This document shows positions 1 through 13,300 of a stretch of 64,000 nt of DNA, one piece after another (the stretch's first letter is position 1; each line of letters starts with the position of its first letter). Source of the DNA: Pomphorhynchus laevis. Its lineage: Eukaryota > Acanthocephala > Palaeacanthocephala > Echinorhynchida > Pomphorhynchidae. A program made the position numbers and the translations under genes. Location of the stretch: contig WNNJ02001874.1 of the NCBI GenBank assembly GCA_012934845.2, positions 248,001 to 312,000 on the forward strand, written 5' to 3'. The notes under the pieces were generated by a model. The model saw only the letters and a program-made list of their open reading frames with translations. It was not told the DNA's origin and did not search any database.

Positions 1-1531
1 GATTTTTATTAACAAATCATTTTTATAACTGTTTTGTTATTAAATTTGAAACTTACTTCTACAAGATTTATACTTTTAGATTAAACGCAATTACCGGATT
101 GACAATCAAATTTGCTATTAACTGTGAGTCGCTATTACAAATTCATTGTCGAATTGAGCATATTACAGACAAGTTATTGATGACATGTAAGCTTTATTGT
201 TATTTTGTGATTTTTTAAAATTATCTAACGAGAATTATCTAACGAAATTCTTTTTGTCATGGTAAGTTTGTATAAAGTATTAAGTTTATTACTGTATCTA
301 GTTAAATGTTACGTTTCAACATATGAATTGATGAAATGTTTAAATATTTTAATAAACAAATAATTAATAAACAAATAATTAATATATTTCCCAAGGGAGT
401 TGACTCTGGTTATCTACATTTAAAATTGCTTAACATTTTGAATTGTCTAAAATTAATTTAGGCAAATGTTGTATAAAAATAATATGATGTTTTTATTATT
501 TTTATATATTAACTAACTTTTAACAAACATTTTAAACAAAACTGTAGTTAAAATTGCTAGTGAACTTATAACGATTTAAAGTTTAAAATTACAAAAATTT
601 TCAATGTATTAATTTAAATTTTTAAGTTTAACTTTGTCTAACCCTAAAGACAATAAATGCATGTTATCTGCGGGAATTGTGTTTTTATAATTTAACTATA
701 ATCTATTTATAGCTAAAATTTTAATTTTTTAATCTATTATTTTTTTAAATTAAAGGAATAATCTATGTTTTGTTTATAGAATAAAATCAAAAATTCATTA
801 TTTCATTAGTTCAGTTACAATAGATAAATATGTTATTTTATATTTATAATATGAATAATTTAAATTCATTATATTTGTAATAATATTATCATTTTATATT
901 GTGTGCTCGATACTGTATGTGATGGATTATATTGAGATCATTCGAGCAGACGTTTTTCGACGCTGCTGTATTCAATAGCTTCGCTATATCGCACTCATTT
1001 TTCTAATAATCGGACGTTTTTTAGGCTGGAAGAAAGGCTAAGCCTAAATGATCATAGACCTTTTTGTTGCCTATATTGTGACAAAAAAGCACCAAGAGAT
1101 TTTAAAAGTTTTCTAATTAAACTTTTTTGAAATAATTGAAATTTTACGAAATCAACCTGACGATTAAAACACATGTTGATTTATTAACAAATAAATTTTA
1201 TATGTATTAAACTTTAAAGCATATGTATTTATTCTTTTAGAAGTTTGCTCATAAAATTACTTAACTTATTCACCTCATTCTTTAAAGGAAGCTTTTACTT
1301 TATCTTTTCACTTTTAAAAGAGATAATGTTCAAAATAATTTTTAAATTATTTAAATTACGGTTACAATTAATTTTTAACTTTTGATGTTTTGATTAAGAA
1401 GCTAAACTCTTTTTTATTAAAGTTTATACCTTCGAAAATTTAGCGGATTTCCTTGAGGTACAGTTTTGTATTCTTCAAGTCTGTGGAATTGTCATTGATA
1501 AGATAAAAATTAACAGCGAATGCCTTCTCAG
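1..1531. other. AT-rich sequence, probably an SMG1 intron
   Basis: No exon can be supported here. A more complex stretch at 900-1060 contains an open run (about 25 codons, ending near 985) and a tttttag acceptor near 1023, but no paired donor or acceptor gives a usable exon. Confidence 0.4.
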
Positions 1532-4391
1532 GTTTAAAATTTCATGTTTTCTTTGCCGAAACGTTTATATTTAAATAACAGAATAGCTAATTACTGCAAA
1601 CTGGGTATGTATGGACTGCATTTTACCGCCGCACAACGAGTGTTTCAAAACCTACCATTGGATTCTTTAATTGAGAGGTATGTGATGTTATTGCGCCCAA
1701 TTTCCTTTTTACTTTTAATAGTTCCACTAATCACAAATACACAGAGATGTTGAACGAAAAATACAAGGAGTTGATGAGCAAAGTCCGTCAATATTTTATT
1801 GATATGTCGTTAACTGCAAATTCAAGTGAACTGTCATTTCTTAAAGATAGCGATTACGCTATAGTTATGAATTATATTCTATTTGAACAGATTCCAAGGT
1901 TTGTTTTATTCTTTCATTTTAGAATCTGAGAGATTAAACGTTTTTTTTTTCAATAAATTTAGTAAAATTAATTACTTTTATTAAAGTAATTATTAATTAA
2001 TTTATTAAAACATAATAATATAAAATTTATTTATTATAAAATTAATTAAAATGATTTTATTAACTAATTAAATCGATTGTAATAATTAATTGATAATAAA
2101 TTAATAATTAAATAATTTTTTAAATTTAATTATTAATTATTATATTAATTACAAAAATATTCTTATTTTAGAATATTATAGAATATAAAATTTTAGAATA
2201 TTCTTATTTTAGAATTTTAAACTGTTTACAATTAGGTTTTTTTATCAAAAGATATTCGTATCGTTTTCGTACAAATAGCGTTGTTCTAAGGCTTATTTTC
2301 TGAGTTTTCCAAAATATTTATTGATCTTGAGTTTTATTTTTAATCATAGTCTTAAGGTTACATATGATTATTAAATATGAATTATTATATTATCAAAATA
2401 TATTTTCATTGTTTTATGAAACAAGAAAGAATAAGTCGACACCCATAATTCCTTCGACATTAATTCAAAAGAATTAATCAACATTAATATATGCAAATGT
2501 TACTCATCTAACAAGTTCCAGGTTTTAAATTATTTTCAAATTAAATGTCCGCTTATCTCTCAGATTCATGTTTTTAAAATGCATAAGTTAATCAGATCAA
2601 AGGATGATCAAAGGATTACTATCTCTCAACTTTTTTATAAAAAAGTTGAGTATCTTATTAATTTAGCGATTATTTTTTAATTTAGTATATTTTTAATTAA
2701 TTATTTTAATTGCTTTTAAAGCGATTCTATAAAGCGAGTTTAATGTACTTTTCATCTAAATTTTTTATTTTTGATATTAATAAAAATCTAGCACACGTAT
2801 ATTTCATTTTAGACAATCGGACTGGCTGTTAAGAATATTTTATGTTAACACGGACGAGGAATGTAATCTTCGTCAGATTCTGCCAAATTATCAAAGTCTT
2901 CTATGGAATTGGATAATTCAAGCAGTAATATATCATATTGAAAAAACTCGTGTAACGGGTTCATTCGTGTGGAATTTAAAAGAATCTTTAAACGCTATAG
3001 AGGGTACTTTTATATTGATTCAAAAAATATATTTTCGTGAGTTTGCTTAATAATGCCCCCTTTATTCTTTATAATTAACAAAAAGTGATTTTAAAATTAC
3101 TTTTTAAAATTTTCACGTACTGCTTTACTGTGAATTCTCTGTTTCTTTAAACGACAATTGTGGAATTGAGTAAAGTCTTTCAATTACTCTATTCTTTTTT
3201 CAATACATGTTAGCCTATAAGTAACCACCTAATCGTCAATGGATTGATAGTCTCAATAATCTATTATTAAATAGTCAATTTAAATAGTTTACTGTTATCT
3301 AGTAATTTACTGTAAGCGGTTATATTTTTTCTTTCGAACCTCCAGCACATTTACTGTTGATTCGTTATTAAGTTTTCTGAATTTAGCAAATCACCGATTA
3401 GTGTTTTATTATATTTTAATATTTATTGGTTGCAGCTCATTTTATAAACATATAAAATTAAATAAAACAATAAAATAATAATTAAATAAACACATTTTAA
3501 AAATTGGTTTAAAAAGACGTTTTTAAAATTTGGTACGTTTTGACATTATTCTGGATAGTACAACTGAATTATTCTGAATCGAGTGCTGGAAATACAAATG
3601 CTGTACGCATCCATCTTTAAAGTTTTATTGAATATTCCTGAAAAGCTATAAAATCGAAATAAAATTTACAAATAAAAAAATTAATATTAAAATAAAAAGT
3701 TTAGAGTTAAAGTTATTATTTTTATAATACTATTAATAATAATTAAGTATAATTTATAATAATTAATTCTTTTATAATATTTTTTATATTAAATAAAAAG
3801 TTATAAAAGTTGCAAAACTAAAATACTGAAATACTCAAGACTGATCAGTATGCTGATCTGTGTTTTGTATTACTGTTTTGAAAGTATTGAATTTAATGCG
3901 CCTAATTTTTACAAATGTTCATAGATTATTATGTCTTACAGTGTCATACATTATTAAAAATACATTATTATGTATTTTTACGGTGTTTTACATGTATTTT
4001 CTTATTATTGTATTTTTGTGTTTAGAATGCTTTCACCGAGGTATTGTTAGAGGAACCACACCGAACTCGAAGGGATTATTAAACTTGGAAATGCGATCAA
4101 GAATATTTCTTCAAATTATTGATGGGATTGATAAGCATTTGCAAAAGAAACATTATTTCACTCGAACCTATTTTGCAAATCAGTCTGAGCTTGATTCGGT
4201 AAATATAAAAAAATTCTTAGAAAACGCTTCAGTGATTGTAGTTGCAGTGTTTCGTGTGCGAAGATGACTTTTATGATCGATCGTGGTTTGAACATATTTA
4301 TCATACAAGTGTTCGTGTTTCTGTTCGCGTGCATTATTCCGAATACACTATCAAGAAAATGTGGACTGCGCTGACTTTCACAAACTCAAAG
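1532..4391 (+). CDS. SMG1: SMG1 exons: helical-repeat region, first part in the window
   Basis: Exons: 1532-1562, 1582-1677, 1722-1898, 2813-3036, 4026-4231, 4248-4391. The first exon has a good acceptor (ttctcag, ending at 1531), but every frame from it meets a stop unless a 19-nt intron at 1563-1581 is removed. It then reads [10 protein letters not shown] followed by [13 protein letters not shown]. An ATG at 1544 could be taken as a start, but that would drop the N-terminal third expected of the family. Exons 4026-4231 and 4248-4391 are separated by 16 nt. The second reads [20 protein letters not shown] and matches the SMG1 segment in which a Cys, then Trp-Phe, then basic residues precede the FAT region. 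The sequence looks alpha-helical, with no membrane segments. The last donor (gttaaa) is weak. Confidence 0.78.
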
Positions 4392-7300
4392 GTTAAAACT
4401 TGCTTTATATATTAAAAAAATAACGAATATGAATTAATTTATTATAATATATCACGTTATTAGAATAACATAAATTATAACTCAATAATTTTATCCATAA
4501 TTTTTAAATAATTAACATCAATTTTTATTTATTAATTTATTATTGAAAATAATAACTTTTCAAGTCTATTACAAATCGTGGTTTTATTTTTTAGATGTTG
4601 ACAACTTGTTTTAAAATGTGGCTACTTAATTAAAATAACTAATTTTTAATACTTTCTAATTCTACTTGACAGTCAAATGAAAACATAAATGCCTCTCCTG
4701 ATTCTTCTTTGATGTTTTATCCGACTTTTTTAAAAATTTTATAACCTGCATAAATGATCATTTAATTTTTTTAAGATATTGTTATTTAGCTGTGTTGTAT
4801 ATTCATTTCCTTTCTAACGTATGGAACTATTAGATCAACCACATTTTGAAGAAACTCTTTTGAAATAGCGTTATAGCTGATTTTCTAAAGCCTTTATATA
4901 TTGCAATTTACAAATTGTCAAGCTTTTGCTACCTCGTCCTGCTTGCTACATCGTCTTAACTATTGCATCTCACTTTTTCAAACTCCCTATCGTGCGTTAA
5001 TGCCCCTATGTATCGCTTTATTCGCACTACAGCCCTCATACTTCTTCGACGGCGAAGTTTTGATCAAATCTCCAATGAAATTATCAGCATTCATTGACTT
5101 AATGTACATAATCGAGTTTTATATTACTCTGCCGTTCTCGCTTTTCGTTTAATTTATCATCCCCCTTAGTATATTCACCTTGAATTGTATGTCGCTAAAT
5201 ATTCGTACTTCAGAGACTTCGCTCAAACAACCTGCTACACATTTCTTGTCGTCGGTCGAACTTTGGCCTGCGTTCCTGTCTCATTTCTATGCCTCTCATT
5301 TGGAATTCTCTTCCCCTTAAACTTAGTCGTCTGCCTAAACTTAATATCTTTACATTCAATACTCCGCATCTTTCTACTGAGTAAACAGGACCTGCAGGTA
5401 AGCTAGCAATCATATCAAAATTTTTCATCGTTCCAACCTCGTCTACGTGGTATGGACATCAGTCACATCATTCTTTAAATTTTATATTTATTTAAGTAGA
5501 CTTGTAAGCAGCCTGTCTGCATGATCCACTTAAAAATAATAAATCTATCTATTGCTATTCAACCGCCCATCTCATAATAGCAACTCATGACGGTTAATTA
5601 ACATAAGGGGTTATATAATATAACATTAAGGTGCTAGACGCACAAATAATCAATCTACACTAACAAAATAGCAATATTAGTACATTAATCTTATCGGCGA
5701 TTAATCTTATCGATGATTAATCTTGCTGATGATTAATTTTATCGATGATTAATCTTATCGACGATTAATTTTAATGATAATTATTCTTATCGATGATTAA
5801 TCTCGTCGATGACTAATCATATCGATGATTAATCTTATCGATGATTAATCTTATCGATAATTAATCTCATCGATGGTTTATCTTATTAATTATTAATCTT
5901 AGTGATGATTAATCTTGTCGATAATTAATTTTTTGATGATTTATTTTATCGATGGTTTATCTTATCAATTAATTATCTTATCGATGATTTATCTTATCAA
6001 TTATTTATCTTATCGATGATTAATCTTATCGACGATTAATTATTGTAGCCGGTTATTAAAATTATCCGGTTACAATACGGAAATTCCTATGAATTTATTT
6101 ATTTTTAACTGGCTGTGATAGTTTTAACAGATTTAAACTTTAAGTCGAATTAAATTTTTTGCTCATTTAAGCTGTTTGTAATCTGTTTTGAAATATAAAA
6201 GAAATCCACACTATGTTTGTGGTATTTATCTAATACTTATATTTAATATTATTTAATATGTTTATAATATCATATGATGTATAATATTTTATTATGATAT
6301 ATTTAAAAATATGTTAATATAAATGTAATTTTCCATGGTTTTAACGTCGGCTACGTGGTATGGACTGCAGTCACATCATTTTTTAATTTTTTTGTTTATT
6401 TCAGTGGACTGGTAATCGGCCTATCTGCATGATCTACTTTAAATGTTAATAAATCTATTTATCTATGAAGAGATCATAAAAGTATAATTGTAATAAATGT
6501 GTACTATTTGTTATATACTATATATTTTTTATATTCTGTAAAATATATATTATTAATATATTTTATTTAATATATTTTACTTATTTACATTGAATAGTTT
6601 TAATAAAGTAAAAACTATTCAAATATAATTGTATTCGTTTTGTTGAAAGTAGAATTATAACAAAACTTATACTAAAATTCGTTGGATTTTAGTGCAATAT
6701 GAATATAATTGAACTAAATTGAACAAAAGGTCAACTAATTTGAACAAAGCAATAACTAAATTGTACAAGTCTGCATATTTACTGTAAATATGTTAATTTT
6801 TTATTTATTTTCTTTACATTTTGTTTTACATATATTTTTTTAATAATTTTGTTATAATTTATATTATTAAGGTATAATTGTATAAATTAAAATAATTGTA
6901 TAATTATACGATTATTTTTGGTAGAACTTTATAATCTACATTTAATTTATATGTTTATCTACATTTTGAACAAAACATGAACTAATTTGAACAGAACATT
7001 AACTAAATTATACAAAAGTAGATTTTATAAATTTTTTGAAGTTATTTCTTTGGTATAATATATCTGTATTCAATTAAATCAATTTTATTCAATTTGTTTT
7101 ATTAAAAAATTAATAATTAATTATATTTTTTTATAATAAACAATTGTTATTCAAATAAAAGTCAATAGTCGTCATTACGTTCTACAGCCATTTTTGCGTC
7201 CCGCATAGATGCAACAAGCGCTTCAAGATTAGTATCACGGCTGTGAAATCCCACTGTCTGCATTTGTACAAGTTCGGATGCATAAAGTTGTTCTTGAGTT

Positions 7301-10300
7301 TGGTTTGGTTGTTGATTTGTCGGCTGATGTTGCTGGGGAATTAATTAATCTTACCGATTACAGCTGCAAACTAGAAAACACATTTATTGTAAAATTATAA
7401 AATTGTATATTAAAGTATATTGTAACTATTGGGGAAGTGTAAGGATGTATTTGAGTTTGTAGAATGATTTTTTAACTGTATCAAATTGAGGTAAAATTTC
7501 AGTTTTCATCGTTGATTTTACAGTTTAATAAAGTATATTGTGCAATATATGTTAGTTTCGATTCAAATTTAATGGCCAGATAACCTTTAGGAATAATGCT
7601 TATATTAGCACGCTTCAATGTTTTATGTCAAAATTTAGAAATCAGAATTTATTCGAGATTTAACAGCACTGACAACTGCCTACATACAGTTGAGCTGCCC
7701 TGATCTAATCAATGGCTTAATTAGTGCTTTGGATGAGAAATATAAACTTGAATTTAAATGGATGGTGGGTGCGTATCATCAAGCTCGTGGTAATTACGAA
7801 GACGCTCTGAATATCTACAAGTATAATTCGTTATCGAAATATTCATATATCAAGAAGTTATGTTTGATTAAGGACTTGTCTCGAATCTAATAGCTTACTG
7901 AAAACAGGAGAAATTTCTGCTGATGTCGCCAAGTTTCTAAATGAAAATGTATGTTTTTATTAATATTTCACTATCAAGTTATAGACCCGTATCTTTAATG
8001 ATATGGAACTATAACTTCTTCGAATATAAATAACATAAAATAGAAATTAAAAAATAAATAATATTAATGTTTTTAATACAATATTTATATTTTTTATAAA
8101 TATTATAAATATTATAAATATTTATAATTTATAATTTATAATTTATATTTTTTTATAAATAATACAAAATTATTCTTTTTATAAACATTTAATGATAGAT
8201 GAATAACTTTGTTATTTAAGCGGAAGTAATAAAGAAACAAAATGACAGAAAATTAACTTTAATTATAACTTACTAACTTACTTACTATTAATTTCAACGA
8301 TTATATTATATTTTTGCAATAGAATATATTAGTTTTTATTATTAAATGTTATCTAGTAAATATAGCGATTTCTCAATTTTAATGTTTTTACATAAAAATA
8401 TATAATTTTATATTTTTGCAATAGAATTAGTTTTTATTATTAAATGTTATCTAGTAAATTTAAAATTAATATTTATTTAAAATTAATTGACATTGATTTA
8501 AAATTAATATTTCAATTATAATTTAATGCATTTTTATATTTTAATTATTATTTTACCCCTTTAATAAATTATAATTTTATATTTTTAACATAAATATGGG
8601 CATTCAATATGTGAAGTATAATTAGATTGCTAATTGACTTTTAGTGATTAATGGACATAGTGTAATTTATATTTAATTTATTTTAAATTAAATATATATT
8701 TTTTGTGAATGTTCATTATGCAATATTTATTACATAATTTTCAGCTTAGAAACTTTTTCTTAAATTTTCATTTAAATTTTCAATACGTATTTAAATTAAA
8801 AATATTTAATATATTATTTTATCAATATATTTATTATATTAACCATAAAAATAATCAATTATTAATGAATTCTTTGTAATTAATTTTTTTTTATTTTTGT
8901 TACAATTAAATTTAAAATACAATTTTCCAATTGCTTCATTAAAGAATGCAATCACTTCTAACATCAATTTTCCAATTGTTTTATTAAAAAATACAATCAC
9001 TTCTTGCATTAATGACCACTACTATTGATTACTGCAGACGATGACATGATATTCATTTGATTTGTCTAAACTTTAAATCTAATGTATGTTTTTCATTACC
9101 AGTTAATTGGCAGTATCTATTAATCTTTTCAATATATGCAGGGATAACTCCCTGTATATATTATTTCACCTAATCATATGTTATGATTAGGTGAAATTTG
9201 TCATATAATTATGTCCCTTTTGCTTTAATTTATTGAAGAAAATAATGATTGAACAAATTATTAAAATCGTTTTTAACTCTTATAAAGGATTTTTTAATTT
9301 ATACATTAATTTTTTTATATATCTCCGTTCAGATGTTTACTAAGGATCTAGTACAGTCAAAGTTGTGCAGCTACAAGGCCTGATATCGTCCAGGCCTTGT
9401 AACTACTAGGTACGCCAAACAAATGTTTTTTTATTAAATATTAATAATAATTGTAACTGCAATACCGCAGGTGTAGTGTATCTAATACAATGTACATGTG
9501 GATTGCAATATATAGGAAAAACATATCAAATGTTAAAAACTAGGTTTAGGCAACACATATATAATATACAGCATAATAGTCAAACTATATTTCATAAGCA
9601 TATGAGATTAATAGAGCATGATATTAAAAACTGTATTTTATTTATTTTAGAACATATTATTGAAGAAAACACATTAATATTAAATCAAAAGCTATTAGAA
9701 AGAGAAGATTTTTGGATTTAAACGTTTAATTCCATGTACCCATTAGGATTGAATGACGTGGTACAAGGAATAGGCAGAAGTAGTATAGTACATAATAAAC
9801 AACTATATTATAATAATTGGGTTAGACGCAAGCCAAAAAGTGATGGCGATAAAAGGAATAAGAAAAATAAACTTAAAACATTTAAAAGATAAGTATATTT
9901 ATGAACAATTAGAAATATTAAAACAACTTTTAAGATATAATAAACTAAAAGATCTTTATGTAAATATAAGAAGTTTTTCTAAAGATATCATGTGTTCAAT
10001 AAATCAAAGATTAATTAACGATTATGATAGGTTAAGTTGTATAATAGACAGTTTTTTGTAATATAACATACTATAATCGGGCAATAAATGTTAATAATAG
10101 CAATAAAAAATATTATTTATTAGTTGAGAGAGTGAAGAAAATATTTATTTAATCGAATTTTCAATAGCCAACTGCTATCATCATCAAAAGTAACTCCTGA
10201 TGAATAAATATAAACTCCTAATAAATAATATTTATATAATAAATATTTTTATTTAATAACTCCTAATAAATAATCTAATATGAGTGAACAATCAATTTAT

Positions 10301-13300
10301 AAAATAAATAATATACACTGACCATAAAATTCATTTGTATGCAAATGAATAATAATAATCAAGTCAGTGCGTTTGGCTACTATCACAATTATGCATAATC
10401 GCATGCACAATAATGCCTACAATTTCGGTTGCAGCGACGATGCATGTCATGCGACTGAACAATCATTTTTTGCAATTTTAAATATATTATAATCGCTATA
10501 ATATATTTGCATTATCTTGACGTAAATGCAAATTTACTGGGTTAACCACTTGGATGTTGACACCAAATATCTACTGAAGCTTTTGTACCTCATTTCTATT
10601 CATTTGTAAATGCAAATTTACACATTTACACGTAGTTTCATGTATGTTTGATTAATCAAATTAATTTCATGCATGTTTTGTTCATAGATCATAAACATTT
10701 GTCAACAAAAGTTATTACAATCTTATTTGTGTTGCCTTAGATTGCAAACTGTTTTATTAATCTTGGAGCATGGATGAACCAATTAAATTGGTTAGATAAA
10801 GTTGACGAACTTCTTGATGATGTGGATGAGAATGTAGACTTGGAAAGAGCCATGATGTCACCACACCATCCGGCAGCATTAAAGTGGGCGGTTTTTAGTT
10901 TAGCAGACTTTTTAATTTAATATTTTAGTGCATTGTCTAAATTCTCCAGTTGTCAATATGACGCATGTCGATCAACATTTCGTGAATATCATAAGCAAAC
11001 TGAAAATGGAGCAGTTCATAATCAGATGCTTTTTGCCAAGACACCACTATTAAATCGTAATCAATTATGGCTTATTGCTTCAAGTGAGCTGGTCAAAGGA
11101 TCTTGTATACGAAGGTATGATGCATTTATATTTATAGAATTAAATCAATAGTAACTCATAGGCTTTGGCGCTAGGATTCTATTTATTTGTTTTAGACATG
11201 TAAAACCATCAGAAATTGTAACTCAGTCTATTGCTGATATCGTTAGACAAGCTGATAATCTTGATCCGCTTGCAAATCATAACGTTCGTTTCGATGTAAT
11301 TGCACGCATGCAATGTTCAAGACATAAGAAAGTAAGTAGCTGCTTTTAATATTTAAAGATTCTGTATTTTACATTCAATTTTAAATGAGTTTTTTAAAAA
11401 GGTAATTTTAAAAATCTACAGACTTAAAAATTATTACAAAATCAGTTTTTCTCTTATGGATTTGGGAACACTATTTATGGTGTTTTCAAAATAAATGATA
11501 AATGCTTAATCTTTTAAAATTAAATAATTTATTTATTTAAACGAATGAAGTTGAAATTTACTTTGCTACGTCTATCATCGAGATTTCTAAAGCTTATTGA
11601 ACTCTATTTGTACACATAAATTTAGAAATCTATAACATTTCAAAGTTATTTTTAATTAAATTTGTATTTTAAATTTGTTTTTAAACTGTATTTTTATGTA
11701 TTTACCGTTTATTGAATTCATTAATTGTTCATTAGCTATTATATCAATTTGTTTATTAACGATGATCTTTTGCTACATATTTACATTTATTTTATATTTG
11801 AAATCCGATCTTATTGTGTTTGTGACGAAAAAGGTAACGGTATTACTAGATTACCCAAAGAAATTTACTTTCGATTATTCCAAGTATAAATATATAGCTT
11901 GCGCTCCAGCATCTATTGGTCACTTACCCACAATTAATAAAATTATTTAAAATATAATTGATCGAATTTTGATCTATAACCGTATTGTTACACTCATATT
12001 TTGTTCACCAGTATACCATTGATATCTACATTTAATAATCACCCGTTTTAATTTGAAAATTAATTTTCATTTTGGTTAGTTAAACAAAGAGTACTAAGTA
12101 CTCTTTGTTTAACTCTAACAAATTAAATTGTACTCTAACAAAGAGTACAATTTATTTAAATTGATTTATTAAAAAGCATATTATTTTATCAATTTTATTA
12201 GTACTTTTTTAAAATTGACAGTGATAAAAGTAGCTAGAAATTGATTGTTTTTTTTTATCTAAACAGCTTAAATTTACAATTTATAATTATTAATAACTTT
12301 AATAATTGTGTTTTAATAACTTTTAAAAAACTAAAAGTAATTATAAATTTATATATTTTAAATTTGTTAATTGTTAAAAATTAATTAATTAGTTTTTGAA
12401 ATTTATTAATTGATTCGATATCTATTATATGAATTATATATAATTTTTTACATTTTAGATGTTTTCTGTGTCCGAGTACTGCTTGCCTCAGTTCTCTAAG
12501 AGCTCACCAAGTTGTGCCTTATTAATGGCATCTGATTTTATGGGCTACTTTGGATCTCCTTTCAAGGAAAATGACGAGGAACGTCATCGAATTGCATTAG
12601 CCAGTTTTCTAAGATTAAATGAAAACTATTCCACTGTATCGATTCGGTTGAGGAAAGGGAAGCCGTTTAATCACCTTAACGCGGTTCTATCAAGTCTGGA
12701 ATATGCTAAATCATTGCTATATTCGTCGTCTTCATCAGCAGAAATTACTCAAGATAAAAAATCGGCTATCGATCTTTTATTGAATATCAGTCGTACATCA
12801 TTGACAATGACTTTCGCTGATTATGCAACTTCGTTAATTGTAAACTCTGCAGCTAGTGAAACGCTGCAAATTATCGCAGATATTATAGGCAAGTCAGAAA
12901 ACGAATCGCTTATCCATAACGTTGCATCATTTCTGCCATATTTGGCTGATCTAGAAACTCAACGATTAGTTTTGCATGGCCAACCAGAATCAGGTATAAA
13001 TATAAATTAGTATCTCGTAAACATATTCTAAACAGAATATTAATCATATTCGTAATAATCTAAATAATCTCACTAATCAAAAGTATATTTTAGTTTTCAA
13101 TGTTTGATTATCTTCATTTAATATTTTTTTGATTTGAAGAATTTAGATTAAAATCAAAATTCGTGTTAAGGAAACTATGAAAATATAAGTAATTTAATAA
13201 ATAATGTTTCAAATAGTTAAATGCTTGCCAAAATGATTGCCGTTCTTTATTAAAGAAGAACGGGAATAAAAAAGAAATTAAGTAAAAAATTAAGAAAGCA

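Noticed and set aside
1544-1753. ATG at 1544 as the SMG1 start
   Set aside because: It would remove about a third of the family's length, while a splice acceptor lies just upstream. An upstream continuation is more likely.
3860-4025. 5' part of the 135-codon frame starting at 3860
   Set aside because: It is intron sequence in front of the acceptor at 4024-4025; only the part from 4026 is exon.
5688-6047. CRISPR array
   Set aside because: The units are contiguous 16-bp tandem repeats without spacers, in a eukaryotic intron.
7333-7354. A 22-nt intron linking the - strand UBA exon to a 9-nt exon
   Set aside because: A 9-nt exon between two acceptors has no supporting homology. I kept only the terminal exon.
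10890-10905. A fourth 16-nt intron, gtttttagtttagcag
   Set aside because: Removing it leads to a TAA two codons later. The 45-nt intron 10884-10928 keeps the frame and the SMG1 match.
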